63,763 nt of DNA from Oscillospiraceae bacterium. GTDB lineage: Bacteria > Bacillota > Clostridia > Oscillospirales > Oscillospiraceae. Position 1 is the stretch's first letter. Every line of letters begins with the position of its first letter. The notes beneath the pieces were generated by a model. It searched no databases and had not been told where the DNA came from. It was given only the letters and a program-made list of their open reading frames with translations. The DNA lies in contig JAEDFW010000001.1 in NCBI GenBank assembly GCA_016297855.1, positions 1 to 63,763 on the forward strand. Direction: 5' to 3'. The position numbers were made by a program, and so were the translations under genes. This document shows positions 43,151-52,455 of this stretch, one piece after another.

Positions 43151-44250
43151 TCTATCTTGACAGCGCCGCGACCACCTTGCAGAAGCCGCCGGAGGTCTAT
43201 GCGGCGGTAAAAACGGCGATGCAGACACTGGCCAGCCCCGGCCGAGGCGGCTATGCGGCCGCTGTGCGTGCCGATGAGGCGGTATATGGCTGCCGCGTAC
43301 TGGCTGCGCGGATGTTTGATGCGAAGCCGGAGTGCATCGTCTTTACCATGAACGCCACGCACGCGCTGAATCTTGCCATCAAGACGCTGGTTCACCGTGG
43401 CGATCGGGTGGTGATATCCGGCTTTGAGCACAATGCCGTGGTGCGTCCGCTATACAAACTGGGAACGGAGCCTGTAGTCGCAGGCAGAAAGCTTTTTTTG
43501 CCGGAGGACACATTGCGCGCATTTGACGAGGCCATCACGGAAGATACAAAGGCAGTGATCTGCACGCATGTGTCAAACGTATTTGGGTATGTACTGCCGG
43601 TGCAGGAGATTTCGGACATCTGCCATGTACGCGGCGTGCCGTTTGTGCTTGATGCGTCGCAGTCAGCCGGAATTCTTCCGGTATCGCTCAGGATGCTGCA
43701 CGCGGCGTTTGTTGCCATGCCGGGTCACAAGGGACTCTACGGCGCACAGGGAACGGGAATTCTGGTCTGTGGGCAGCTGCCTGAGACGCTCATTGAGGGC
43801 GGTACAGGCAGCGTTTCGGCGCTGATGCAAATGCCGGATTTTCTGCCCGACCGAGCTGAGGCCGGTACGATGAACGTCTGCGGCATCTGCGCGCTGCAAG
43901 AAGGGCTGCGGTTTGTTGAAAAGACGGGGATTGAAGCAATTGCGGCGCATGAGCGCGCGCTGCAGCAGCGATTGATCCGCCATCTGGCGCAAATGGAAGG
44001 TGTGCGCGTCTTTTCTGATGGGCACGATCAGACGGGCGTTGTGTCATTTTTGCGCGGCAATGAGGACTGCGAGCGGACGGCTGCGCTTCTGGCAGAGCGC
44101 GGCGTATGTGTGCGAGCGGGCCTGCACTGCGCACCGCTGGCACACAGAAGCGCCGACAGCTTTGACACCGGAACAGTGCGCGTGAGTGTTTCTGCGTTCA
44201 ATACAGAAGCAGAAATCGATGCGTTGGCGGATATTTTGAAGAAATTATAA
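43147..44250 (+). CDS. Cysteine desulfurase-like class V aminotransferase
   Basis: PLP enzyme of the NifS/SufS fold, 367 residues. Start MIYLDSAATTLQKPPEV; PLP lysine in PGHKGLYGAQGTG; histidine in GFEHNAVVRPL; the active-site cysteine loop near the C-terminus is RAGLHCAPLAHRS. It should release sulfur (or selenium) from cysteine (selenocysteine) as a persulfide. This family (EF2568-like) has been linked by context to selenium-dependent enzymes. AGGAGG lies before the ATG at 43147. No iscU or suf genes are adjacent. Confidence 0.88.
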   Translation: MIYLDSAATTLQKPPEVYAAVKTAMQTLASPGRGGYAAAVRADEAVYGCRVLAARMFDAKPECIVFTMNATHALNLAIKTLVHRGDRVVISGFEHNAVVRPLYKLGTEPVVAGRKLFLPEDTLRAFDEAITEDTKAVICTHVSNVFGYVLPVQEISDICHVRGVPFVLDASQSAGILPVSLRMLHAAFVAMPGHKGLYGAQGTGILVCGQLPETLIEGGTGSVSALMQMPDFLPDRAEAGTMNVCGICALQEGLRFVEKTGIEAIAAHERALQQRLIRHLAQMEGVRVFSDGHDQTGVVSFLRGNEDCERTAALLAERGVCVRAGLHCAPLAHRSADSFDTGTVRVSVSAFNTEAEIDALADILKKL

Positions 44251-44276
44251 ACGGGGGCTTTTTTGCGCTGCGGCAC

Positions 44277-44305
44277 TTGCGCGCAGACTTCTTTTGCAGT
44301 ATAAT
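44277..44305 (+). promoter_or_regulatory. Promoter of cdaA-cdaR
   Basis: TTGCGC (44277-44282), 17 bases, TATAAT (44300-44305). Confidence 0.65.
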
Positions 44306-44363
44306 ACCCATGATTATAAGTATGCGTATACGCAGACGTACAAGATCGGCAGGAGAAATGTGC

Positions 44364-45242
44364 ATGACAGCCATTCGTTCGTTTTTTCAGGATATCATCT
44401 ACGCACTCCCAAAGATCGGCATCATGGATATCCTTGATATCCTGGTTGTCGCTTCTATTATCTATACTGTTCTTCGCCTTATCCGCTCCACCAGTTCGGC
44501 CAAGGTTGCTGTGAGCATTCTGGCGCTGCTGGTTATCACGTGGGTGACGGATATTCTCAATATGTACGCCGTGAACTGGATTCTGGAACGGATCCTTGAA
44601 ATGGGCGTGATCGCGCTGGTCATTGTGTTCCAGCCAGAGCTTCGCCGCGCACTGGAAAAGGTGGGCAGCCGCTTCTTTATCAATCTTGTGAACGCTCCGT
44701 CAAACCGCAGCGCAGAGGAAATGGCCATTGCCGCCACCGTGAGCGCGTGCGAGATCATGTCGAAAGAGCGTGTGGGTGTGCTGCTGGTATTTGAGCGCAA
44801 CGTCTCGCTGGAGGAATACTTCAAAACTGGTACGCTCATCGATGCGCGCGTGACCGAGCAGCTGCTCAGGAACCTCTTTTTCCCCAAGGCTTCGCTGCAT
44901 GACGGCGCGGTCATCATCCGGCAAGGACGCGTGGCCGCTGCCGGGTGCGTGATGCCGCTGTCGGAGAATACGCACCTGTCAAGCGATCTGGGCACGCGCC
45001 ATCGCGCGGGCATCGGAACGAGCGAGGTCTCCGACGCCGTGGTCGTGATCGTCTCCGAGGAGACAGGAACCATCTCCGTCGCCATCGGCGGTATGCTCAA
45101 GCGGCACCTGGCGCCGCAGACGCTGGAGAAGCTTCTGACCAACGAGCTCATCGACAACACCGAGCGCGTTTCAGGCGGCATTTTCGGCAGAGTCAAAAAC
45201 CGGATTGCCAAGAGGACGGGATTGCACCATGAAGAAAAGTAA
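44364..45242 (+). CDS. cdaA: Diadenylate cyclase CdaA
   Basis: Membrane-bound enzyme making c-di-AMP, which controls potassium and osmolyte balance and wall homeostasis. Three membrane helices lie in the first 90 residues; the DAC domain carries DGAVII (near 179) and GTRHRAG (near 212). 292 residues. AGGAGA is seven bases before the ATG at 44364; the longer ORF from 44277 begins inside the promoter. The 3' end overlaps cdaR by 14 bases. Confidence 0.95.
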   Translation: MTAIRSFFQDIIYALPKIGIMDILDILVVASIIYTVLRLIRSTSSAKVAVSILALLVITWVTDILNMYAVNWILERILEMGVIALVIVFQPELRRALEKVGSRFFINLVNAPSNRSAEEMAIAATVSACEIMSKERVGVLLVFERNVSLEEYFKTGTLIDARVTEQLLRNLFFPKASLHDGAVIIRQGRVAAAGCVMPLSENTHLSSDLGTRHRAGIGTSEVSDAVVVIVSEETGTISVAIGGMLKRHLAPQTLEKLLTNELIDNTERVSGGIFGRVKNRIAKRTGLHHEEK

Positions 45243-46482
45243 ACTCATCACCATGATCATATCGCTGCTGGCCGCGTTTTTGCTGTGGGTCTACGTCGTC
45301 ACGATCGTCAACCCTGAGCGCGATGCCACGCTGACCGATATTCCCGTCAGTTTTTCCGGCGAGGAGGTTCTGCGCGAGGATCAGGGACTCGTCATCACCG
45401 AGGGAAAGGATATCACCGTTACGGCGCATTTTTCCGGAAAGAACGCAGACCTCAAGAAGCTGGAAGAGAATCGGGACGAGATCGTTGCCGTTGTGGATGT
45501 ATCCAAGGTAAGAAGTGCAAAAGAGTATACACTTTCGTATGAGCTGACGCTGCCGAACTCTGTGCAGCAGTCGGCGATTACCACCTTTGACCGTCGGCCA
45601 AGTACCATTTCCTTTACCGTACAGCGGCTCGTGAGCAAGTCGGTCGAGGTTGTGGGCGATTTTTCCGGCGTTGAGATTGCTGACGGCTATATGCTTGACA
45701 GCAGAAGCTTTGACTATGAGACCGTCATGGTTGAAGGACCCGAGGATGTTGTGGGGGCCATTAAGTGCGCGCAGGTGGCCATGAGCCGGACCAAGCTGGA
45801 TAAATCCGTGACCGACTCGCTGCAGTTCACGCTGCTCGATGATAACGGCGAACCGGTCGATACGTCGATGCTCACGACCAATACCGACACCATCGAGGTC
45901 ACATTGAATGTCGTCAAGCACAAGTCCGTGCCGTTGGATGTGGAATTCATCGATGGCGGCGGCGCAACCAGCAAGGACGTCTCGTATGAGATTGATCCTT
46001 CGTCCATCACGATCTCGGGCGATTCGACGGTTCTGGACGCGCTCAACAAGATCGTACTGGGCAACATTGACCTGGCTTCGATCAAAAACAGCAATGAGGT
46101 TCTGCCGTTCTCAATCGTTATTCCTGACGGCGCGAAAAACGTCAGCGGAGAGGAACAGGCCACTGTTACCATCCGCATCAAGAATAAAGAGACGGCAGTT
46201 ATCCGCGCTACGAACATTGCCTTTATCAACACGCCCGATGGCTATACGCCCAACAGCGTCACGCAGCTCGTGCAGGTGACGGTTCGCGCAAGCGCATCGG
46301 ATATCACGAAGATTTCGTCGAGCAGTCTGCGCGTGGTGGCGGATATGAGCGACTGCACACAGGCCGGCACCTATCAGGTTCCTGTCACGATTTATATCGA
46401 CGGCTATCCGGATGCGGGTGTGATCGGTGAGTATTCTATCGCAGTGACCCTGACAAAGACCGAATCGTCAGAGAATGGATAA
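45229..46482 (+). CDS. cdaR: YbbR-domain regulator of CdaA
   Basis: Extracytoplasmic partner that modulates CdaA. 417 residues: one N-terminal membrane helix (LITMIISLLAAFLLWVYVV, 5-25) then four YbbR-like beta domains (e.g. LPVSF-type IPVSFSGEE, VEGPEDVVGAIK, ISGDSTVLDALNK). The start at 45229 is within the end of cdaA. glmM, commonly the third gene of this operon, is not present. Confidence 0.92.
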   Translation: MKKSKLITMIISLLAAFLLWVYVVTIVNPERDATLTDIPVSFSGEEVLREDQGLVITEGKDITVTAHFSGKNADLKKLEENRDEIVAVVDVSKVRSAKEYTLSYELTLPNSVQQSAITTFDRRPSTISFTVQRLVSKSVEVVGDFSGVEIADGYMLDSRSFDYETVMVEGPEDVVGAIKCAQVAMSRTKLDKSVTDSLQFTLLDDNGEPVDTSMLTTNTDTIEVTLNVVKHKSVPLDVEFIDGGGATSKDVSYEIDPSSITISGDSTVLDALNKIVLGNIDLASIKNSNEVLPFSIVIPDGAKNVSGEEQATVTIRIKNKETAVIRATNIAFINTPDGYTPNSVTQLVQVTVRASASDITKISSSSLRVVADMSDCTQAGTYQVPVTIYIDGYPDAGVIGEYSIAVTLTKTESSENG

Positions 46483-46538
46483 CTAGACGCCTGCAGCTGC
46501 GAGTGGCTGCGGACTGCAAAGGATTGGAGGAAGCTGCC

Positions 46539-47417
46539 TTGATAAAAAGCATGACCGGTTACGGCCGCGCGGTGAAAACCATGCATGGACGTGAGTTTAC
46601 CGTGGAGATCCGCTCCGTCAACAACCGCTATCTCGATGCCAATGTCAAACTGCCGCGCGTGTTTGGGTTCGCCGAGGACAGTGTCAAAGCGCGCATCAAG
46701 CAGGAGATTTCACGCGGCAAGGTGGATGTGTTCATTTCTGCCGGCGCTGCCGAGGGCGGCGACGTACAGATCTCCCTGAACCGGTCGCTGCTGGAGGGCT
46801 ATCTTTCCGCCATGCGGGCAATCGCAGCGGACTACAGCGTACAGGACGACATTTCCGTCACGGCGCTCACGCGCTTTTCCGATATCTTCCTGGTGGAAAA
46901 GCAGCCGGAGGATGAGCAGCAGATCACCGGGGATATTTTGTCTGTGTTGGACGAGGCGCTGGAGCGGTTTTCTGCGATGCGTGCTGCCGAGGGCGCTGCG
47001 CTGGAAGCTGATCTTCGCGCCCGTGCGGCAACGATTCTGTCGCTTGTGGAAAAGGTTGAGGCGAGAAGCCCTGTTACACTGGCAGAGTATCGCGCGCGGC
47101 TGACGCAGAAGATGCAGGAGGTGCTGCAGAGCACATCCATTGATGAGGGACGTATTTTGCAGGAGGCTGCAATCTACGCCGACAAAATTGCGGTGGACGA
47201 GGAAACCGTTCGCCTGAGAAGTCATTTGTCACAGCTGGACGCCATGCTGACAACCGGCGGCGCGATCGGCCGGAAACTCGACTTCTTGCTGCAGGAGTTC
47301 AACCGCGAAGCCAATACCATCGGCTCTAAGGGAAACGATATCGAACAGGCCCGTACTGTGGTCGAGATTAAGGCAGAGCTGGAAAAGATCCGTGAGCAGA
47401 CGCAGAACATTGAATAA
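46539..47417 (+). CDS. yicC: YicC family endoribonuclease
   Basis: 292 residues. The start IKSMTGYGRAV and the block EIRSVNNRYLDANVKLPR are diagnostic; the C-terminal end GGAIGRKLDFLLQEFNREANTIGSK is equally conserved. E. coli YicC is an endoribonuclease acting on small RNAs; the role in this group is not established. The start is TTG at 46539, with GGAGG eight bases upstream, giving the family-typical N-terminus. Followed by remA. Confidence 0.92.
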   Translation: MIKSMTGYGRAVKTMHGREFTVEIRSVNNRYLDANVKLPRVFGFAEDSVKARIKQEISRGKVDVFISAGAAEGGDVQISLNRSLLEGYLSAMRAIAADYSVQDDISVTALTRFSDIFLVEKQPEDEQQITGDILSVLDEALERFSAMRAAEGAALEADLRARAATILSLVEKVEARSPVTLAEYRARLTQKMQEVLQSTSIDEGRILQEAAIYADKIAVDEETVRLRSHLSQLDAMLTTGGAIGRKLDFLLQEFNREANTIGSKGNDIEQARTVVEIKAELEKIREQTQNIE

Positions 47418-47435
47418 CGCACAGGCGGTGGAGCA

Positions 47436-47708
47436 ATGAAACTCATCAACATCGGTTTTGGCAGCGTCGTCTGCGCCGGGCGCGTATTGGCTGTGCTTAG
47501 CCCGGAATCCGCACCGATCAAGCGCGTGATTCAGGAGGCGCGTGAGCGCAGTATGCTGATTGACGCTTCTTATGGCCGCAGAACGCGGTCAGTGCTGCTG
47601 ATGGACACGGATCATGTGATCTTATCGGCGGTTCTGCCGGAAACAATCACGGCCCGGCTGGAAGGCAGAACGGCGGATGAAGCGCAGACGGAGGACGAGC
47701 TGTCATGA
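47436..47708 (+). CDS. remA: RemA/DUF370 family regulator
   Basis: DNA-binding protein that in Bacillus activates matrix and osmoprotection genes. 90 residues; [30 protein letters not shown] and the arginine-rich [16 protein letters not shown]-contacting segment are characteristic. It sits between yicC and gmk, the standard Firmicutes position, and overlaps gmk by four bases. Confidence 0.93.
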   Translation: MKLINIGFGSVVCAGRVLAVLSPESAPIKRVIQEARERSMLIDASYGRRTRSVLLMDTDHVILSAVLPETITARLEGRTADEAQTEDELS

Positions 47709-48301
47709 AAGGGAAGCTGTTTATTGTGTCCGGCCCTTCGGGTGTCGGGAAGAATACCATTCTCAATCGCGTCGTTGCCGGTCGGGAGAATGTGCAGTAT
47801 TCCATTTCCGCAACCTCGCGCGCCAAGCGGCCCGGCGAAATTGACGGCAAAAGCTACTTTTTTGTGACGCGCGAGCAGTTTGAAGCGATGCTTCAACAGG
47901 GCGAGCTTCTGGAATATGCCGAGTATGTCGGCAATTATTACGGCACGCCGCTCAAACCCATCGAACAGGCTACGCAGGCGGGCATCGATGTGGTGATGGA
48001 TCTCGACGTTGTCGGCGCGTTGAAAATACGAAAGCGCGTGGAAAATGCCGTGTTGGTGTTCGTAGCAGCACCGTCCTTCGATGTGATCCGTCAGCGGCTG
48101 ATACACCGCGGCGACGTAGCGCCGGACGTCATGGAAAGCCGGCTCGAGCGTGCCCGTTGGGAATGCGAGCAGGCCGGAGAATATGATTATATTATTATCA
48201 ACGATTCGGTCGAACGGGCCACGCAGGAACTGATGGCCATCATGACCGCTGAAAAATGTAAAACGATGGAGCGTATCCATATTGTCAAGGAGGAACTTTA
48301 A
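47705..48301 (+). CDS. gmk: Guanylate kinase
   Basis: Phosphorylates GMP to GDP. P-loop [13 protein letters not shown]-binding [21 protein letters not shown] and the [13 protein letters not shown] block are present. 198 residues. Starts inside the remA stop and ends in the rpoZ start (TAATG). Confidence 0.97.
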   Translation: MKGKLFIVSGPSGVGKNTILNRVVAGRENVQYSISATSRAKRPGEIDGKSYFFVTREQFEAMLQQGELLEYAEYVGNYYGTPLKPIEQATQAGIDVVMDLDVVGALKIRKRVENAVLVFVAAPSFDVIRQRLIHRGDVAPDVMESRLERARWECEQAGEYDYIIINDSVERATQELMAIMTAEKCKTMERIHIVKEEL

Positions 48302-48507
48302 TGCTGTATCCCGCAATGTCAAAACTTCTGGAACATGTGAACAGCCGGTATCTGCTGGTAAACGTTGTTGCGCACCGTGCGCGGCAGATCTCCATTGAAG
48401 CGGAGATGAACCACGAGCCGCTGCAGGACAAGCCCGTCACCATCGCGATCAACGAGGTCGCGCGCGGCGAGCTGACCGCCTCTCTCAAAGAGAAGTATCG
48501 GCAATAA
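48301..48507 (+). CDS. rpoZ: RNA polymerase omega subunit
   Basis: Small subunit that stabilises beta prime. 68 residues, with the conserved NSRYLLVNVVAHRARQI block and IAINEVARGEL. One-base overlap with the gmk stop. A hairpin with no clear U-run (48519-48547) follows, before priA. Confidence 0.92.
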   Translation: MLYPAMSKLLEHVNSRYLLVNVVAHRARQISIEAEMNHEPLQDKPVTIAINEVARGELTASLKEKYRQ

Positions 48508-48571
48508 TTACACGGGCACGAAGGCGTAGGCAAGCACCTGCGCCTTTGGCTGTATGAAGGGGGACTTGCGA

Positions 48572-51016
48572 ATGACTGCGAAAATTGCCGTATCGGCAGC
48601 CGTATTTGCCATTGACAAGCCCTATTCCTATAAAATTCCCGATGCCGTTGCCATACAGCCCGGAATGCGCGTGCTCGTTCCGTTTGGCAGGGGTAACCGC
48701 CGCTGTGAGGGCGTGGTGCTGGCTGTGGAGCAGGACGAGCCGACAAAGCTCAAGGCAATCGAGCGCGTTCTGGATGACGCGCCTGTGCTTTCACCCTCGC
48801 AGCTACGGCTGGCTGCATTTATCCGGGAACGGTATTTCTGCACCTACTATGATGCGGTCAAGGCCATTCTGCCTGCAGGACTGTGGTTTCGGACGAGCGA
48901 GCTGTATACCATCGTGAACACACCGGAAGGCGCGGCGGAAGAAAAAAATGAGACGGTGCGGGCGGTTTTGCAGGCGATCGAGGCGCTGGGCGGCAGTGTC
49001 AGTTACCGCTCACTGAAGGAGCAGTTTGCAGACGAACGGGCGTTATCCGCCGCGCTGAAGCTGCTGGTTGGCAAAAAGCGGCTTTCCACTGAGGTGGAAC
49101 TGCATTCCCGCGCTGCAGGCAAGACTGAACGCATGGCCGAATTGGCTGCTCCGGCTGAGGAAGCGGCAGAATATGCCGCGCGTAAACAGCGCTCTGCGCC
49201 TCTGCAGGCGGAAGTTCTGAACCTTCTGTGCGCGGTCGGAAGCGGCAGCTGCCGCGAGATCTGCGAACTGACCGGCGCTTCCGGGCCGACGCTGAAAAGA
49301 CTTGAAAAACTTGGATATCTTCGGATCACTGAGCGTGAGATGCTGCGCACAAGCGGATATATGCCGGCCAGGCAGGAGGATGAGCCGGTGCTTTCTATGC
49401 AGCAGCAGCGCGTATTTGACGATCTTCTGCAACAGATGCAGCGTGAAAAGCCGGGCGCAGCGCTTCTCTACGGTGTGACCGGCAGCGGTAAAACCGCCGT
49501 ATACATCCGACTCATTTACGCTGCGCTGTCCCGCGGAAAGACTGCCGTTCTGCTTGTGCCCGAAATTGCGCTCACACCGCAGCTGCTTGGCAGGCTGCGC
49601 GCGCATTTTGGCAGTCAGGTGGCTGTTCTGCACAGCAGCCTTCGTGTGGGCGAGCGCTATGATGAGTGGCGCAGAATCCAATCCGGCGATGCGCGCGTCG
49701 TGGTCGGCACACGCTCGGCCATTTTCGCGCCGGTAGAGAACCCTGGAATTTTTATCATCGACGAGGAACAGGAGCACACCTATAAATCCGAAAACGCGCC
49801 GCGTTACCACGCGCGCGAGATCGCGCTCTACCGCGGGCTGCAGGCGGGCGCTTTGGTGCTGCTGGGTTCGGCTACACCGTCGGTAGAGAGTATGTATCAC
49901 GCAAAAACCGGCGATTATACACTCTATACGCTTACCGAGCGGTATAACGGACAATCGCTGCCCAAAGTTCAGATCGTCGATATGAAGCAGGAGCTTCGCG
50001 CGGGCAACGCCACATCGGTTAGCCGCGCGCTGGAAGAACGCATCCGAGACAATGTAATCGCAGGCCGGCAGTCGATTTTGTTCCTCAACCGGCGCGGCAA
50101 CAGCCGGCTTCTCATGTGCGTTGAGTGCGGCGAGGCACCTGTATGCCCGCGCTGCAGCGTGCATCTGACCTATCACTCGGTTACTTCGCGGCTTATGTGC
50201 CACTACTGCGGCTATTCTGAGCCGGTTTATGACCGATGTAAATGCTGCGGCGGCGCGCTCAAACCCGTGGGCGCAGGTACACAGAAGGTTGAGCAGGAGC
50301 TGCGCGCCGTTTTCCCTGATACGGAGCTTCTGCGCATGGACGCGGACACCGTTACGGCCTCCAACAGCCATGAAGCAATTCTGTCGCGTTTTCAGAGCCA
50401 GCAGATTCCTATCCTGCTTGGCACACAAATGGTGGCCAAGGGGCTGGATTTTGCAAATGTGACACTTGTCGGCGTGCTGGACGCGGATATGAGTTTGTAT
50501 CTGGACAATTATCGCGCGGCGGAGACAACATTTTCTCTTCTGACGCAAGTGGTCGGCCGCGCCGGACGTGGTGAACAGGCCGGCATGGCGATGATCCAGA
50601 CCATGACGCCAGAGCACCCGGTCATTAAGCTCGCGGCGAGGCAGGACTATGACGCGTTTTACGATCTGGAAATCTCGATGCGCCGCCTGCGCGGTGTGCC
50701 GCCGTTTGCGGATCTTTTTATCATCACGTTTACAGGCTCGTTTGAAGAACAGGTCATGCGTGCGGCCGCGCGCTTTCGTGATATGCTGCAGGCGTATCTG
50801 CAGCGTAAGCCGTACTGTGATGAACATACCCAGCTGCTTGGCCCTGCGCCTGCAGCGATTGCAAAGATCAACTATACCTGGCGTTACCGGCTTACGCTCA
50901 GCGCGAAAAATTCGCGCCGGCTGCGGCAGCTGATTTCCTTCTGCCTGTGCGAATTTGCAAAGGATAAGCAAAACCGTGGTGTGAACGCGTTCGCCGACGT
51001 CAATTCATATGATTGA
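48572..51016 (+). CDS. priA: Primosomal replicative helicase PriA
   Basis: Restarts collapsed replication forks. 814 residues: N-terminal 3'-DNA-binding domain, winged helix, helicase with Walker A GVTGSGKTAVY and Walker B IIDEEQEHTYK (Gln where PriA usually has His), eight-cysteine zinc region (CVECGEAPVCPRC...CHYCGYSEPVYDRCKCC), and QMVAKGLDF and QVVGRAGR motifs. The start at 48572 follows AAGGGGGAC; the ORF from 48554 is longer but lacks a site. Confidence 0.95.
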   Translation: MTAKIAVSAAVFAIDKPYSYKIPDAVAIQPGMRVLVPFGRGNRRCEGVVLAVEQDEPTKLKAIERVLDDAPVLSPSQLRLAAFIRERYFCTYYDAVKAILPAGLWFRTSELYTIVNTPEGAAEEKNETVRAVLQAIEALGGSVSYRSLKEQFADERALSAALKLLVGKKRLSTEVELHSRAAGKTERMAELAAPAEEAAEYAARKQRSAPLQAEVLNLLCAVGSGSCREICELTGASGPTLKRLEKLGYLRITEREMLRTSGYMPARQEDEPVLSMQQQRVFDDLLQQMQREKPGAALLYGVTGSGKTAVYIRLIYAALSRGKTAVLLVPEIALTPQLLGRLRAHFGSQVAVLHSSLRVGERYDEWRRIQSGDARVVVGTRSAIFAPVENPGIFIIDEEQEHTYKSENAPRYHAREIALYRGLQAGALVLLGSATPSVESMYHAKTGDYTLYTLTERYNGQSLPKVQIVDMKQELRAGNATSVSRALEERIRDNVIAGRQSILFLNRRGNSRLLMCVECGEAPVCPRCSVHLTYHSVTSRLMCHYCGYSEPVYDRCKCCGGALKPVGAGTQKVEQELRAVFPDTELLRMDADTVTASNSHEAILSRFQSQQIPILLGTQMVAKGLDFANVTLVGVLDADMSLYLDNYRAAETTFSLLTQVVGRAGRGEQAGMAMIQTMTPEHPVIKLAARQDYDAFYDLEISMRRLRGVPPFADLFIITFTGSFEEQVMRAAARFRDMLQAYLQRKPYCDEHTQLLGPAPAAIAKINYTWRYRLTLSAKNSRRLRQLISFCLCEFAKDKQNRGVNAFADVNSYD

Positions 51017-51028
51017 GAGGAAAAAACT

Positions 51029-51526
51029 ATGGCACTTCGGAAAATTGTTACAGTAGGAGATCCGGTTCTGAATAAGGTCTGCCGCCCGGTCACGAAGTTC
51101 GACGACCGGCTGGCTATGCTCATCGACGACATGATCGAAACGATGCATGAGGCAAACGGCGTGGGTCTGGCAGGGCCGCAGGTCGGCGTTCTGCGCCGTG
51201 TCGTCGTGGTCGATACGGGAGATGAGGATCTGGAACTCGTGAATCCGGAAATCGTCGAAACCGGCAAAGAGATGCAGACCGGCCTCGAGGGCTGTCTCAG
51301 CGTGCCCGGAAAATACGGCATTGTCACGCGACCGAATTATGTGGTTGTGCGTGCGCAGGACAGGAATGGAGACTGGTATGAATACGAAGGCGAAGAGCTG
51401 ATCGCACGCGCATTCTGCCACGAGCTGGCGCATCTGGACGGACAGCTGTATACCGAGGTGGCCGAGCGGATGCTCACGCCCGAAGAACTTGAGCAGCTGG
51501 AGCATGGAGCGGAGGACACCGAATGA
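51029..51526 (+). CDS. def: Peptide deformylase
   Basis: Removes the N-formyl group from nascent proteins. Motif 1 is GVGLAGPQVG (Gly in place of the usual second Ala), motif 2 EGCLSVPG with the metal cysteine, motif 3 CHELAHLDG with HExxH. 165 residues. AGAGG precedes the ATG. It overlaps fmt by four bases, pairing the enzymes that remove and add the formyl group. Confidence 0.96.
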   Translation: MALRKIVTVGDPVLNKVCRPVTKFDDRLAMLIDDMIETMHEANGVGLAGPQVGVLRRVVVVDTGDEDLELVNPEIVETGKEMQTGLEGCLSVPGKYGIVTRPNYVVVRAQDRNGDWYEYEGEELIARAFCHELAHLDGQLYTEVAERMLTPEELEQLEHGAEDTE

Positions 51527-52443
51527 GACTCGTCTACATGGGCACGCCCGACATTGCGCGCGTGTGCCTGCAAAAGCTTTATGAGGCAGGCTTTGAGATT
51601 GCCGGTGTGTATACCAAGCCCGACACGCCAAAAAACCGCGGAATGAAGCTGGCGCAGTCCGAGGTCAAGGAGTACGCAGTTTCCATGGGGCTGCCGGTCT
51701 ATCAGCCTGCGACGTTCAAAGACGATGCGGTATATGAAGAACTTCGGTCACTGGCACCTGACCTCATCGTGGTCGTAGCCTATGGCAAGATTCTGCCGCA
51801 GCGCGTGCTGGACATTCCCAGATACGGCTGCATCAACATGCACGCGAGTATTTTGCCCGAGCTGAGAGGTGCTGGCCCCGTGCAGTGGTCGATCCTGAAC
51901 CACTGCGATGAGACGGGCGTGACAGCCATGTATCTTACGGCCGGGATGGATGAGGGCGATATCATTGAGATCCGGAAAACACCCATTGAGCCGATGGAAA
52001 CATCCAGCGAACTGATGGAGCGCCTTGCTGATATCGCGGCTGAGCTTGCGTGCGATACGGTGCGCGCGATTGAAAACGGCACAGCGGTGCGCACGCCACA
52101 GGACAATGCGCGTGCGACGTACGCGCCCATGCTGTCAAAGGATATGAGCCCGATTGACTGGAGCGGAACTGCGCGGGAGGTTATCGACCATGTGCGCGGC
52201 CTCATCCCGTGGCCGGTCGCAACGACAGAGCTGGACGGGAAGAAGTTCAAAATCTTCCGCGTTGAGCGCACAGAAAACAGGACGGATCGCGCGCCCGGCA
52301 CGCTGCTGCGGCTTACAAAGCAGGGCCTTGAGATCGCATGCGGCGACAGCGTGCTGTGCATCACACAGCTGCAGGCCGAAGGCGGCAAGCGCATGGCGGC
52401 GGCGGATTATTTCCGCGGTCATCCAATCAGAATTGAAGGATAA
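51523..52443 (+). CDS. fmt: Methionyl-tRNA formyltransferase
   Basis: Formylates initiator Met-tRNA with 10-formyl-THF. MGTPDIARVCLQ, MHASILPELRGAGPVQWSILN (catalytic Asn/His region) and TYAPMLSKDMSPIDW are typical. 306 residues; C-terminal OB domain present (GTLLRLTKQGLEIACGD). Confidence 0.97.
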   Translation: MRLVYMGTPDIARVCLQKLYEAGFEIAGVYTKPDTPKNRGMKLAQSEVKEYAVSMGLPVYQPATFKDDAVYEELRSLAPDLIVVVAYGKILPQRVLDIPRYGCINMHASILPELRGAGPVQWSILNHCDETGVTAMYLTAGMDEGDIIEIRKTPIEPMETSSELMERLADIAAELACDTVRAIENGTAVRTPQDNARATYAPMLSKDMSPIDWSGTAREVIDHVRGLIPWPVATTELDGKKFKIFRVERTENRTDRAPGTLLRLTKQGLEIACGDSVLCITQLQAEGGKRMAAADYFRGHPIRIEG

Positions 52444-52455
52444 AAGGACAGAGCT

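Noticed and set aside
48519..48547. Terminator between rpoZ and priA
   Set aside because: The hairpin has no U-run, so read-through into priA is likely.
49043..50971. 642-codon minus-strand ORF opposite priA
   Set aside because: High-GC shadow; Arg/His/Gln-rich product typical of antisense frames, with no start signal.
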